DNA from: UBA2166 sp964463965
GTDB taxonomy: Bacteria; Nitrospirota; Nitrospiria; Nitrospirales; UBA2166
NCBI GenBank assembly: GCA_964463965.1
Contig: CAYXED010000005.1
Location: 62,001-126,000 of the forward strand
Direction of reading: 5' to 3'
DNA: 64,000 nucleotides
Position numbers and translations under genes: made by a program. This document shows positions 33,909 to 43,233 of this stretch, piece by piece; positions within the stretch are counted from its first letter, which is position 1; the number at the start of each line of letters is the position of its first letter. The notes below the pieces were generated by a model that was given only the letters and a program-made list of their open reading frames with translations, was not told where the DNA came from and ran no database searches.

Positions 33909-34770
33909 GGTGAGGGTCGTGGTAGTTGGGAGTAGCGGACAGTTAGGGAGTCACCTTGTTCCTGCTTTTGACGCAGCAAAATACGATGTTACTGCTCTTC
34001 AGCATCACGATATCGAATGTAGAGATCGCGAGTCTGTACGAACAGTATTGGAACCGCTTAATCCGAATGTGGTGATCAATTGTGGTGCATTGACTGATGT
34101 AGACAAGTGCCAAGATTACCCCAGTGAGGCATTTCAAGTTAATGCCCTTGGAGCTTTGTATGTTGCCGAAGTTTGTGCTCGTGTTGGGAGTCTTTGTGTT
34201 TATACGAGTACTGATTTTGTTTTTGATGGAGAAAAAGGAGAACCTTACTTAGAAACAGATTCCCCTAATCCAATTAATGTATATGGTGCATCAAAATATG
34301 CAGGGGAGATTCTTCTGAGGCAAGCCTGTCCACAGTGGCTTATTGTGAGAATTTCGAGTCTCTTTGGTCCTGTTCAGGAGGGGGTAGGCAAGGGAAGTTT
34401 CATTGATACGGTTGTGAAAAAGGCAAAAGCAGGAATGCCCCTTCAGATTGTAGATGACGTATATATGTGTCCAACGTATGTATGTGATATTGCACAAGCA
34501 CTTGAACTATTAGTGCGCCAACGTGCGATGGGAGTATTGCATCTTTCTAATGCTGGCTGCACTTCATGGTATCGATTAGCAAAGAAAACATTTGATATTA
34601 TGGGGCTTTCTCCTGCGTTGAAGTCAATCAAGGCTGCTGATTATCCTTATAAAGCAAAACCTCCAAAAAATTCTTCGTTGAACCGGAATATAAAAAATAA
34701 TGAATTAGACGAGATTTTGCGCCCATGGCACGAAGCTCTTGAAGTGTGTCTTCAAGATGGTGGCTGCTAG
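33901..34770 (+). CDS. rfbD: dTDP-4-dehydrorhamnose reductase-like protein
   Basis: Last step of dTDP-L-rhamnose synthesis: NADPH reduction of the 4-keto sugar. The 289-residue protein has the cofactor loop VVGSSGQLGSHLVPAF, INCGALTDVDKCQ, TSTDFVFDGEKG, the YxxxK motif in NVYGASKYAGE and a C-terminal SLNRNIKNNELDEI segment, as in RmlD. The ATG at 33901 fits the Rossmann strand; an in-frame upstream start at 33850 would overlap rfbB by 58 bp. Without rfbA/C nearby, a related 4-keto-sugar reductase role cannot be excluded. Confidence 0.87.
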   Translation: MGRVRVVVVGSSGQLGSHLVPAFDAAKYDVTALQHHDIECRDRESVRTVLEPLNPNVVINCGALTDVDKCQDYPSEAFQVNALGALYVAEVCARVGSLCVYTSTDFVFDGEKGEPYLETDSPNPINVYGASKYAGEILLRQACPQWLIVRISSLFGPVQEGVGKGSFIDTVVKKAKAGMPLQIVDDVYMCPTYVCDIAQALELLVRQRAMGVLHLSNAGCTSWYRLAKKTFDIMGLSPALKSIKAADYPYKAKPPKNSSLNRNIKNNELDEILRPWHEALEVCLQDGGC

Positions 34771-34948
34771 AGTTTCATTTCGTGGAATTGGAGTCTTAGC
34801 TTGAGGCGTAAAATTTTTTCACATGAAAGAGTAAAACTTTTTGTTGAGTATAAGAGTAATTTGTAGACATATTTTGTATGAAAGCAATATTAAGAAGGCA
34901 TGGAATGTTAAATAAGGAAAAATCTCGGAAAGAATCCATCTCATAGTT

Positions 34949-36664
34949 ATGACTCAGGTGCCTAAAATTATTCCTCCAAATGGAGGAGCCCTAATCAATC
35001 TTGTGGTCTCTGATAGTGATCGTGACGACCTGAGGGCGTACGCAAGTCAACTGCCTTCTTTGCAAATCTCAGGGCGCTCTTCTTGTGATTTGGAATTGCT
35101 GGCAACGGGGGCATTTTCGCCTTTAGATAGATTTATGGGGTATCAAGATTACCAGAGGGTGCTTTCAGATATGCGGCTTGTGAATGGTCAGGTGTTTCCC
35201 ATTCCCGTCACATTACCGGTTGATCCAGATCCAGTCCTAAAACTTGATTCTGATGTTGCCCTTCGAAATGCAAAGAATGAATTATTGGCTGTAATGACTG
35301 TTGAAGATATTTACCCTTGGGATATGGGTGAAGCGGCGCAAAAGGTTTGCGGGACAGAGGACCCTAGGCATCCTCTTGTTTCAGAAATGCACACTTGGGG
35401 AAAACTTAATATTGCCGGTCGGATGCGTGTGCTTGCCTTGCCAAGGCATTATGATTTTCAAATGTTACGTCTTACCCCAATGCAGACTCGGGCTCGATTG
35501 GAGGCCTTAGGACACTCAAATGTAGTGGCATTTCAGACACAAAGCCTTGTACATCGTGTACATGAAGAGCTAACAAAAAGGGCCATCGAAGATGTTGATG
35601 GGGCTCTATTGTTGCATCCTATTGTTGGCTTAACTAAATCTGGAAATGTCGATCATTATACTCGAGTGCGTACATATAAAGTCTTATTTGAAAATTATTA
35701 TAATCAGAATCGAATTCTTTTGTCGTTGTTTCCACTTGCCATGCGCATGGCGGGTCCGCGTGAAGCGCTCTGGCATGCAATAGTTCGCCGTAATTATGGA
35801 GCAAACTATCTGATAGTTGAGCCAAATTATGCTGCTCCTGGAATAGACTCTGCAGGAAAGCTGTACTACGGTACGCATGATGCACAGGAGATTTTAGAAC
35901 AGTTTCAAGACGAATTAGGTGTTTATCCTATGACTCTAAAAGACTTGGCGTATCTTACGGAAGAGAATAGATATGAGGAAGTTTCTAATATTTCTGATAA
36001 TGTAAAGTTTGTGTCAATTTCTGATTCACAGGTTCAAGAAGACTACCTTGATGTTGGACAAACGCTTCCACAATGGTTTACACGAAGAGAAGCAGCGACA
36101 ATCCTTGCGGAGGCCTATCCTCCGCGGCATCGCCAAGGAGTTGTGCTCTGGTTCACTGGGCTTAGCGGAGCAGGGAAATCTACGACAACCGAAGTTTTGA
36201 CGGTGTTACTTATGGAACATGGACGACAGGTAACTGTTTTAGACGGAGATGTTGTGCGTACGCACCTCTCAAAAGGATTGGGTTTTAGCCGAGAAGATAG
36301 AGACATCAATATTAGAAGAATAGGGTATGTTGCCTCCGAGATTGCTCGGCAAGGTGGAATTGTTTTGTGTGCCGCAGTAAGTCCCTATCGTGCAGCTCGG
36401 AATGATGTACGAAACTTGCTTCCCAAAGGCCATTTTGTAGAGGTATTTGTTGATACACCACTGGCTGTTTGTGAGGCACGCGATGCTAAGGGAATGTATG
36501 CTAAAGCACGGCGAGGGGAAATTACTGGTTTTACTGGTATAGATGATCCGTATGAAACTCCACTGAGTCCAGAGATTACATTGGATACTGTTACGTATAC
36601 TCCTGAGGAAAATGCACGTCGTGTTATGGATGAGCTAATCCTCAGAGGGTTTATTCGACGATAA
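34949..36664 (+). CDS. Sulfate adenylyltransferase-like domain fused to adenylylsulfate kinase; sulfurylase motifs degenerate
   Basis: A 571-residue fusion. Residues about 1-385 have the ATP-sulfurylase fold (LLATGAFSPLDRFMGYQDYQ, PIPVTLPV, RMAGPREALWHAIVRRNYG). But the first nucleotide motif, normally QTRNPxHRAH, reads QTQSLVHRVH (196-205), losing the catalytic Arg while keeping both His. The second, normally GRDHAGPG, reads EPNYAAPG (291-298). Residues about 395-571 are an intact APS kinase: Walker A GLSGAGKS (404-411), LDGDVVRTHLSKGLGFSRED, SPYRAARND and GMYAKARRGEITGFTGIDDP. The kinase makes PAPS from APS in the cytoplasm; the sulfurylase half may be inactive, structural or altered in substrate. 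It follows rfbBD by 178 bp, hinting at sulfated-glycan supply. Confidence 0.85.
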   Translation: MTQVPKIIPPNGGALINLVVSDSDRDDLRAYASQLPSLQISGRSSCDLELLATGAFSPLDRFMGYQDYQRVLSDMRLVNGQVFPIPVTLPVDPDPVLKLDSDVALRNAKNELLAVMTVEDIYPWDMGEAAQKVCGTEDPRHPLVSEMHTWGKLNIAGRMRVLALPRHYDFQMLRLTPMQTRARLEALGHSNVVAFQTQSLVHRVHEELTKRAIEDVDGALLLHPIVGLTKSGNVDHYTRVRTYKVLFENYYNQNRILLSLFPLAMRMAGPREALWHAIVRRNYGANYLIVEPNYAAPGIDSAGKLYYGTHDAQEILEQFQDELGVYPMTLKDLAYLTEENRYEEVSNISDNVKFVSISDSQVQEDYLDVGQTLPQWFTRREAATILAEAYPPRHRQGVVLWFTGLSGAGKSTTTEVLTVLLMEHGRQVTVLDGDVVRTHLSKGLGFSREDRDINIRRIGYVASEIARQGGIVLCAAVSPYRAARNDVRNLLPKGHFVEVFVDTPLAVCEARDAKGMYAKARRGEITGFTGIDDPYETPLSPEITLDTVTYTPEENARRVMDELILRGFIRR

Positions 36665-36766
36665 GGGTTTTTGAAAGTGTTTGTTGTGTCCATTCTTAAT
36701 AAAATTTACTGTGTGTTAGGATGAAGCAGATCATGATGGTGCGGCAATACAGTCAAGGGGGTTGGT

Positions 36767-37828
36767 ATGAGCTCTCTTGTTCTTGAAGATGGATCAGTGT
36801 TTATGGGTCAGGCGTTTGGTGCGTCAAAGTCTATTGCTGGGGAAGTTGTTTTTAACACTGGTATGGTTGGGTATCCAGAAACACTCACTGATCCATCTTA
36901 TGCAGGAGAGGTTTTAGTGCTCACTTATCCCCTTGTTGGAAACTATGGTGTTCCTAGTATGAAAAATGGAGTAGCTCTCGATGGTTTATTTGAATCGTCG
37001 AAAATCCAAATTCAAGGTCTCATCGTGTCTGATTATGCAGAGTTCTTTAGCCATTGGAATGCGGTAAGGAGTTTGGATGACTGGTTGAAGGAGTTTGAGG
37101 TACCTGCGTTGTTTGGGGTTGATACCAGAATGTTGACCAAACATCTGAGGACGAAGGGTACGATGTTGGGGAAAATTGTTGGTTCAGAATCAGGATATGA
37201 GAGTATCCCATTTTATGATCCTAATGCAGAGAATCTTGTGGCAAAGGTAAGTGTTGGTTCACCGATCGTATACTCGGGAGGTCCATCAAAAGTAGTTATC
37301 ATCGATTGTGGGTGCAAAGAGACAATTGTGCGAAGCGTAATTCAACGTGGACCAACAGTTATGAGAGTCCCATGGAACTATGATCTCGCTAATGAGGATT
37401 TTGACGGGCTTATCATCTCAAATGGACCTGGTGACCCTAAACAGTGTGGGGAGACAGTGGAAATTGTTAAGCAGGTTATGAAAAGGGGGAAGCCTGTTTT
37501 CGGTATTTGTCTTGGGAATCAGATTTTAGCATTGGCGGCTGGGGCTGATACCTATAAGTTGAAATATGGGCATCGTAGTCAGAATCAACCATGTCGGGAG
37601 GTAGGAACGGAGCGATGTTATATTACCTCACAAAACCATGGTTATGCAGTACGCCCTGAGACCTTAGGGGATGACTGGAAAGCATGGTTTATAAATGCAA
37701 ATGATGGAACTAATGAAGGTATTCGGCATCATTCTCGGCCTTGGATGAGTGTGCAGTTTCATCCAGAGGCTGCTCCTGGCCCCTACGATACTGGATATCT
37801 CTTTGATGCATTTTTGGATTTACTATGA
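36767..37828 (+). CDS. carA: Carbamoyl-phosphate synthase small (glutaminase) subunit, CAD-like type
   Basis: Supplies ammonia for carbamoyl phosphate (pyrimidines and arginine). The 353-residue protein has the N-terminal CarA domain (GEVVFNTGMVGYPETLTDPS, DTRMLTKHLRTKGTMLGKI) and a class I glutaminase domain with Cys in FGICLGNQILALA and the His-Glu pair in SVQFHPEA. Segments such as YGHRSQNQPC, SQNHGYAV and NANDGTNEGI resemble the glutaminase part of eukaryotic CAD more than E. coli CarA. The ATG follows a purine-rich AGGGGGTTGG. carB follows after 69 bp. Confidence 0.94.
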   Translation: MSSLVLEDGSVFMGQAFGASKSIAGEVVFNTGMVGYPETLTDPSYAGEVLVLTYPLVGNYGVPSMKNGVALDGLFESSKIQIQGLIVSDYAEFFSHWNAVRSLDDWLKEFEVPALFGVDTRMLTKHLRTKGTMLGKIVGSESGYESIPFYDPNAENLVAKVSVGSPIVYSGGPSKVVIIDCGCKETIVRSVIQRGPTVMRVPWNYDLANEDFDGLIISNGPGDPKQCGETVEIVKQVMKRGKPVFGICLGNQILALAAGADTYKLKYGHRSQNQPCREVGTERCYITSQNHGYAVRPETLGDDWKAWFINANDGTNEGIRHHSRPWMSVQFHPEAAPGPYDTGYLFDAFLDLL

Positions 37829-37897
37829 GAGACGGAGTGTGCGTCTGTATATACATAATATCTATATGCCTGCCATCAATTTCTTTTATGGGTTTTA

Positions 37898-40800
37898 ATG
37901 TCTATTAAACCAAAGAAAATCCTCATCCTTGGAAGTTCTGCTTTGAAAATTGGCGAAGCGGGGGAATTTGATTATTCGGGAAGCCAAGCTATTAAGGCTC
38001 TGAAGGATGAAGGTATTGTGACTATTCTTGTAAATCCAAATATTGCAACAATTCAGACATCTAAACATTTGGCCGACCAAGTATATTTTCTTCCAGTCAA
38101 TGCCTCGTTTGTTCGTGATGTTATAGAAAAGGAAAGACCTGACGGGATTCTTCTAGGGTTTGGAGGACAAACCTCCCTCAATTGCGGTTTAGCCTTGGAT
38201 GACGATGGGACATTAAGCGAATTTGATGTAGAGGTTCTTGGTACTTCAATACAGACTATTCGAGAGACTGAAGATCGGAGTTTGTTTGTAGAAAAACTTT
38301 CCGAGATTGATGTTTGCACGCCTCGAAGTGAAGCGGTAACGTCGGTTGATGATGCCATTCGTGTTGCGCAATCCCTTAACTATCCCGTCATGATTCGTAT
38401 TGCTTATGCTTTGGGAGGCTTGGGGTCTGGTATCTGCATGTCTGATGATGATTTGCGCGAACGTGCGACTAAGGCATTTAGGCACACCAATCAGGTTTTG
38501 ATTGAGGAGTCGCTTGCTGGTTGGAAAGAAGTTGAATATGAAGTCGTCAGGGACTGTCATGACAACTGTGTCACGGTATGTAATATGGAAAATGTTGATC
38601 CCATGGGTATTCATACTGGGGAGAGTATTGTTGTTGCTCCGAGTCAGACGTTGAGCAACCGTGATTATCATTGGCTTCGGAAAATCTCAATCCAAGTTAT
38701 ACGACATCTTGGAATTATTGGTGAGTGTAATATCCAATTTGCGTTTGATCCATATTCAGAGGCATATCGCGTTATTGAGGTTAATGCGAGGCTCTCCAGA
38801 AGCTCTGCATTGGCCTCAAAGGCTACCGGTTATCCCTTAGCGTACGTTGCGGCAAAACTTGGGCTTCGGTATGGCCTGCATGAATTGCCCAATCAGATGA
38901 CGGGTATAACCCAAGCCTGTTTTGAGCCTGCTCTTGATTACATTGTGGTGAAGATGCCTCGATGGGATCTCAAAAAATTCAATTTGGTTTCGAAAAAGCT
39001 TGGGTCGGGGATGAAATCTGTTGGTGAAGTCATGGCGATAGGAAGAACATTTGAAGAGGCCCTGCAAAAGGCGATTCGAATGTTGGATATTGGAATGCAA
39101 GGGGTGATTGATAAGCAAAAGCCCCCTTTCTCTTCCAATGATATTGAGCAAGAGATAAGCGAACCAACGCCAGACAGGGTTTTTGTGCTTGCTGAGGCGA
39201 TGAAGAATGGGATGTCTGTCGAGCGGATTTATCAACTATCCAAAGTTAATAGATGGTTTCTATATAAGATTCTTCATATTGTGAAAATAGCTCAATCTTT
39301 GGCTGAATGTCAGGAGGGGTTGGATTCTACTGATCATGGTTTGTTGATGAAGGCGAAGAGGGCAGGCTTTAGTGATTTACAGATTGCCGGTTTGTTAAAT
39401 ACGAAAACTGTTTCAATCACAGCTACAGCCGTTCGAGATTGGCGTCGAGGTGTGGGTATTGTGCCGTATGTTAAGCAGATTGATACGCTTGCAGCGGAGT
39501 ATCCAGCTAAATCTAACTATTTGTATCTTACTTATAATGCCCAAAGTGATGATGCCGAATTTTCTGAGAAGCCAGCAGTTGTTGTTCTAGGTTCCGGAGC
39601 TTACCGGATTGGAAGTTCCGTGGAGTTTGATTGGTGTTGTGTCAATACCGTGCGAACTCTTCGCGATACTAGCCGGCGGACCATTATGATCAACCACAAC
39701 CCTGAAACTGTTAGTACCGATTATAACGAATGTGATGCCCTCTATTTCGAGGAAATTAGTTTGGAAACGGTATTAGAGATTGCCCAAAAAGAAAATCCTA
39801 TTGGTGTCATCCTGTCAATGGGTGGGCAGGTGCCCAATAATCTTGCGATTTCTTTACATTCAGAGGGAGTACCTATTCTTGGGACTCCTCCTGCGTCTAT
39901 CGATCACGCTGAAGATCGACATAAATTCTCAAGACTTTTGGATGAGCTTGAGATCAAACAACCAGCGTGGCGTGAACTCGTTGGGCTAAGTGAGGCATTA
40001 AGTTTTGCTAAAATTGTTGGTTACCCCGTCCTCATTCGCCCCTCGTATGTGCTCAGTGGTGCAGCGATGGGGGTGGCCTCGAATGAAACGGAGTTATCTC
40101 GTTTTGTCGAACGTGCAGCCAGCGGCTCTTCAGAGTTTCCCGTAGTCATTAGCCAATTTTTGGAGAATGCTAAGGAACTTGAAATGGATGCCGTTGCTAA
40201 AAATGGGGAGCTTGTGCTTTACGCGATTTCTGAACATATTGAAAATGCGGGAGTACATTCTGGAGACTCGACGTTGGTTTTTCCCGCACAACGTACTTAT
40301 CTTGAAACTATCAGGAGAATCAAGAGAGTTAGTGAAAAAATTGCCGCTCGTTTAAATATTACTGGACCCTTCAATATTCAGTTTATCGCGAAAGACAATG
40401 AAATCAAAGTAATCGAATGTAACGTGAGAGCATCGCGGAGTTTTCCCTTTATTTCAAAGATTTCAAAGGTAGATTTTATTGATTGTGCAACACGAGTAAT
40501 TATGGGAGATGACGTTTCATCGTTTGATGGGGCAATTAGAGAAATTGATTGTGTTGGTGTGAAAGCACCCCAGTTTTCCTTTACCCGGTTAGATGGGGCA
40601 GATCCAATATTGGGCGTCGAAATGGCATCGACAGGGGAGGTTGGTTGTATTGGTGATGACTTCGAAGAAGCATTTCTCAAGGCAATGCTATCTGTTGGAT
40701 ATAGATTTCCAGTAAAAACCATTTTGCTTTCTACTGGACCCGTGGAGTCAAAGGCAGCTTTTCTGGATTGTGCAATTTCACTATGTGCAATGAATGTTAG

Positions 40801-41113
40801 TTTATATGCAACAAAAGGAACCGCAGAGTTTTTGCTGTCTGAAGGAGTCTCAGCAACTAGATTGTATTGGCCTTTGGAGGAGACACAGCCAAATGTCATG
40901 GAATATTTGAGCCACGGAAAAATTGATTTGGTGATTAATATTCCTAAAAACTATCAAGAAAAAGAGCTAACCAATGATTATCTGATTCGCCGAAAAGCTG
41001 TTGATATGGCCGTTCCATTGATTACAAATATTCAACTTGCACGGCGCTGGGTAGAAGCCATTTCCAGAAAACAGCGTGATGATTTGAGAGTTAAGAGTTG
41101 GGCTGAGTATTGA
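37898..41113 (+). CDS. carB: Carbamoyl-phosphate synthase large subunit, CAD-like type
   Basis: A 1071-residue synthetase with the duplicated ATP-grasp architecture: first half about 1-400, oligomerisation region about 400-560, second half about 560-940, C-terminal MGS-like allosteric domain about 940-1060. The first nucleotide region reads GEAGEFDYSGSQAIKALK, then NPNIATIQTS, GGQTSLNCGLALD, MENVDPMGIHTGESIVVAPS, RLSRSSALASKATGYPLAYV and VVKMPRWDLKKF. These are the forms found in eukaryotic CAD rather than E. coli CarB. The second half has HNPETVSTDYNECDALYFEE. Same strand and orientation as carA. Confidence 0.94.
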   Translation: MSIKPKKILILGSSALKIGEAGEFDYSGSQAIKALKDEGIVTILVNPNIATIQTSKHLADQVYFLPVNASFVRDVIEKERPDGILLGFGGQTSLNCGLALDDDGTLSEFDVEVLGTSIQTIRETEDRSLFVEKLSEIDVCTPRSEAVTSVDDAIRVAQSLNYPVMIRIAYALGGLGSGICMSDDDLRERATKAFRHTNQVLIEESLAGWKEVEYEVVRDCHDNCVTVCNMENVDPMGIHTGESIVVAPSQTLSNRDYHWLRKISIQVIRHLGIIGECNIQFAFDPYSEAYRVIEVNARLSRSSALASKATGYPLAYVAAKLGLRYGLHELPNQMTGITQACFEPALDYIVVKMPRWDLKKFNLVSKKLGSGMKSVGEVMAIGRTFEEALQKAIRMLDIGMQGVIDKQKPPFSSNDIEQEISEPTPDRVFVLAEAMKNGMSVERIYQLSKVNRWFLYKILHIVKIAQSLAECQEGLDSTDHGLLMKAKRAGFSDLQIAGLLNTKTVSITATAVRDWRRGVGIVPYVKQIDTLAAEYPAKSNYLYLTYNAQSDDAEFSEKPAVVVLGSGAYRIGSSVEFDWCCVNTVRTLRDTSRRTIMINHNPETVSTDYNECDALYFEEISLETVLEIAQKENPIGVILSMGGQVPNNLAISLHSEGVPILGTPPASIDHAEDRHKFSRLLDELEIKQPAWRELVGLSEALSFAKIVGYPVLIRPSYVLSGAAMGVASNETELSRFVERAASGSSEFPVVISQFLENAKELEMDAVAKNGELVLYAISEHIENAGVHSGDSTLVFPAQRTYLETIRRIKRVSEKIAARLNITGPFNIQFIAKDNEIKVIECNVRASRSFPFISKISKVDFIDCATRVIMGDDVSSFDGAIREIDCVGVKAPQFSFTRLDGADPILGVEMASTGEVGCIGDDFEEAFLKAMLSVGYRFPVKTILLSTGPVESKAAFLDCAISLCAMNVSLYATKGTAEFLLSEGVSATRLYWPLEETQPNVMEYLSHGKIDLVINIPKNYQEKELTNDYLIRRKAVDMAVPLITNIQLARRWVEAISRKQRDDLRVKSWAEY

Positions 41114-41232
41114 CTCGTAAGAGGCGCTTTCGTTTGTGAAGGAGGTAGTTGCTTATTTAATATAGCGATTAGTATTGTGTTTCATCGGATGTGAGATAAT
41201 TTTTTTGGTGACTGGTGTTGAGCATGAGGCTT

Positions 41233-43095
41233 TTACGGAAGCTCTTCTAGCACTTCTCGTTGCATTAGTTGAATGGCTTGGTCCGCTGAAGTCGCGAGTT
41301 GAGGATGTGTTGAAGAAAGCAGCCTGATTTGAGAGAGATATTCAAGGTTTCTTGCCAAAAGTCGATAGATATCCCCCTCTGCCATGCTTGTTTTTTTGCA
41401 GAGGTCTTCCCAGGACGTTGAAGGATCGTTAATCCATTGTTCTGGGAGAGCTGCAACGTCAGCTCGTAGCAACGAAGGCTCTTCATAAGTTTCAATTACT
41501 CTCGCTAGTTTTCGTACATGCTTGAGTCGTTCCATCAGTTCTGGACTGATTTTTGGGAATGCTGCTGGACGGTCATCATCAAAGGCGATACTTGCCATCA
41601 CCCCGGCAAGTATCGATGGACTAGTACCTTCTAGCGCATTGGACCTAATTAGTTCTGTTACTAGAAGTGATGGACTGATTCTGATGTATCGTGCCCATTC
41701 CCCCACCCCTGTTAACTGGTGGGTATTTGTCACATAGCCAAGATGCTGAAGTACGCTAACACGCTTTTGAAAAGTTCTCCACAAGCCACTCTGAAGCTTC
41801 TGGATGGTATTGGTATATTCTTGGAGTTGTATGCGGGAAGAATTTGCACGCGAGAAGTCTTTTCCGCATGATTTTTGTGATGGACAAGTTGGGCATGGAA
41901 AGTTTTCGCTAAGTGTTTGCCTCATGTCAGGTGTCAGTGTATCTATCAAATAGGGATTCATGTCGGGAAAAACTTCTTGAGTTTTGGGAGAAATAGCGAG
42001 AGGTTTTTGGGGGAATGAGTGGATATCAGTTGCGCTGGATCCGCTGCTTTTTACTATGGGAACTGGTATTGTCGCATCCAAAATATTTTTAACTGCGCTA
42101 ACTGGGTATTGTGCGATAGTTCCATCAGAACGCATTGCCGTGATCATTGGTTTGTTCTTCCCATGCGTATGATATAGACGTAACACAACCACGCGCCGTT
42201 TTGACATCGAAATAACTCGACCTGGTGTTAAGTATGGAATACGCGCTGCAATCTCTGATGGGGGAGTGATGCGAGGGTGAAATTGCTTGCTGGTTTGAAT
42301 GACAGACTGCTGAAAGCTGTCCCATTGGGTGATCCAGTTTTCACATGGGCGTGAAGGATATATGGCAAGAAACTCTTCAAGCGAATCAATCTTTTTTTGA
42401 AGGGTTTCGGCGCGCGCATTTATTTGAAATTGGGAGAAACTTTGGTCCAGTATTGTTCGAATATATTCTTGAGGGTACGCTTTTAGTAGATTGAGAACCA
42501 TGGAATACGAAATTTCGAATTGGCTTTGTAGGGGCTCTGGTTTACCAGTCAATCCGTCTGTCAATCCCATGAGGTCGATATATGGAGATGGTGTTACGAT
42601 GGCAAATCCGACTTTGTCTTTGCTTCGTCGACCCGCCCGCCCAGCAATTTGTTGAATCTCCCCGACAGTCAAATCGACAAATCCCTGACTTTTCCTGACG
42701 TTAGATTGGGTTATGATGACCGTGCGAGCTGGAAAATCAACTCCTGCTGCGAGCGTGGTTGTTGCGAATACAGCATCAAGGAGACCTGCACGCATTAGTT
42801 CTTCTATCGTAATTTTCCATGATGGAAGGTGTCCAGCATGATGCGCAGCGATTCCGTATTGGATAACTTGCTTTCGAAGTGGATGATTTTTGATGCTTGG
42901 ATACGATGCTGTCAATTGGTCTATAATTTTTGTAATAGCTGTTTGACGTTTTGTCGATAGCGTGGGTGAGGTATGCCTAAATGATTCGAGGGCATTATCG
43001 CAAGCACGGCGAGAAGTCAAAAATACGATTGCGGGAGTCAACCGCCTAGACTTTAGCGCCTGAACCAGGTCAATGGGGTGAATGGATGGAGGCAT
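41233..43095 (-). CDS. Ski2-like DExH helicase lacking the N-terminal ATP-binding (RecA1) domain
   Basis: A 620-residue protein that begins directly at the second helicase domain: AIVFLTSRRACDNALESF, a motif-V-like segment (VFATTTLAAGVDFPARTVII) and motif VI QQIAGRAGRRSKDKVG. A long middle region (about 180-430) includes CPTCPSQKSC, a possible metal site, and a C-terminal DSHCT-like domain follows (EGTSPSILAGVMASIAFDDD). The first RecA domain with Walker A and the DEVH box is absent. An in-frame TAG lies 24 bp upstream of the ATG and only 138 bp separate it from the divergent neighbour, so the missing half is not hidden here. It cannot hydrolyse ATP alone; it could be a partner subunit, a decayed gene, or an assembly or rearrangement product. 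Confidence 0.75.
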   Translation of the reverse strand: MPPSIHPIDLVQALKSRRLTPAIVFLTSRRACDNALESFRHTSPTLSTKRQTAITKIIDQLTASYPSIKNHPLRKQVIQYGIAAHHAGHLPSWKITIEELMRAGLLDAVFATTTLAAGVDFPARTVIITQSNVRKSQGFVDLTVGEIQQIAGRAGRRSKDKVGFAIVTPSPYIDLMGLTDGLTGKPEPLQSQFEISYSMVLNLLKAYPQEYIRTILDQSFSQFQINARAETLQKKIDSLEEFLAIYPSRPCENWITQWDSFQQSVIQTSKQFHPRITPPSEIAARIPYLTPGRVISMSKRRVVVLRLYHTHGKNKPMITAMRSDGTIAQYPVSAVKNILDATIPVPIVKSSGSSATDIHSFPQKPLAISPKTQEVFPDMNPYLIDTLTPDMRQTLSENFPCPTCPSQKSCGKDFSRANSSRIQLQEYTNTIQKLQSGLWRTFQKRVSVLQHLGYVTNTHQLTGVGEWARYIRISPSLLVTELIRSNALEGTSPSILAGVMASIAFDDDRPAAFPKISPELMERLKHVRKLARVIETYEEPSLLRADVAALPEQWINDPSTSWEDLCKKTSMAEGDIYRLLARNLEYLSQIRLLSSTHPQLATSADQAIQLMQREVLEELP

Positions 43096-43233
43096 GTATC
43101 TCGATAATAGATTTATCTAGGATCAATGGAACCAAGAATTGTACAGCTTATCATAACTCTGCTGATGGGCAGAACATCTCTTCATAAATAAATAAAATGG
43201 GAAGGATCATATTATTTTCTAAACCACAAGTAG

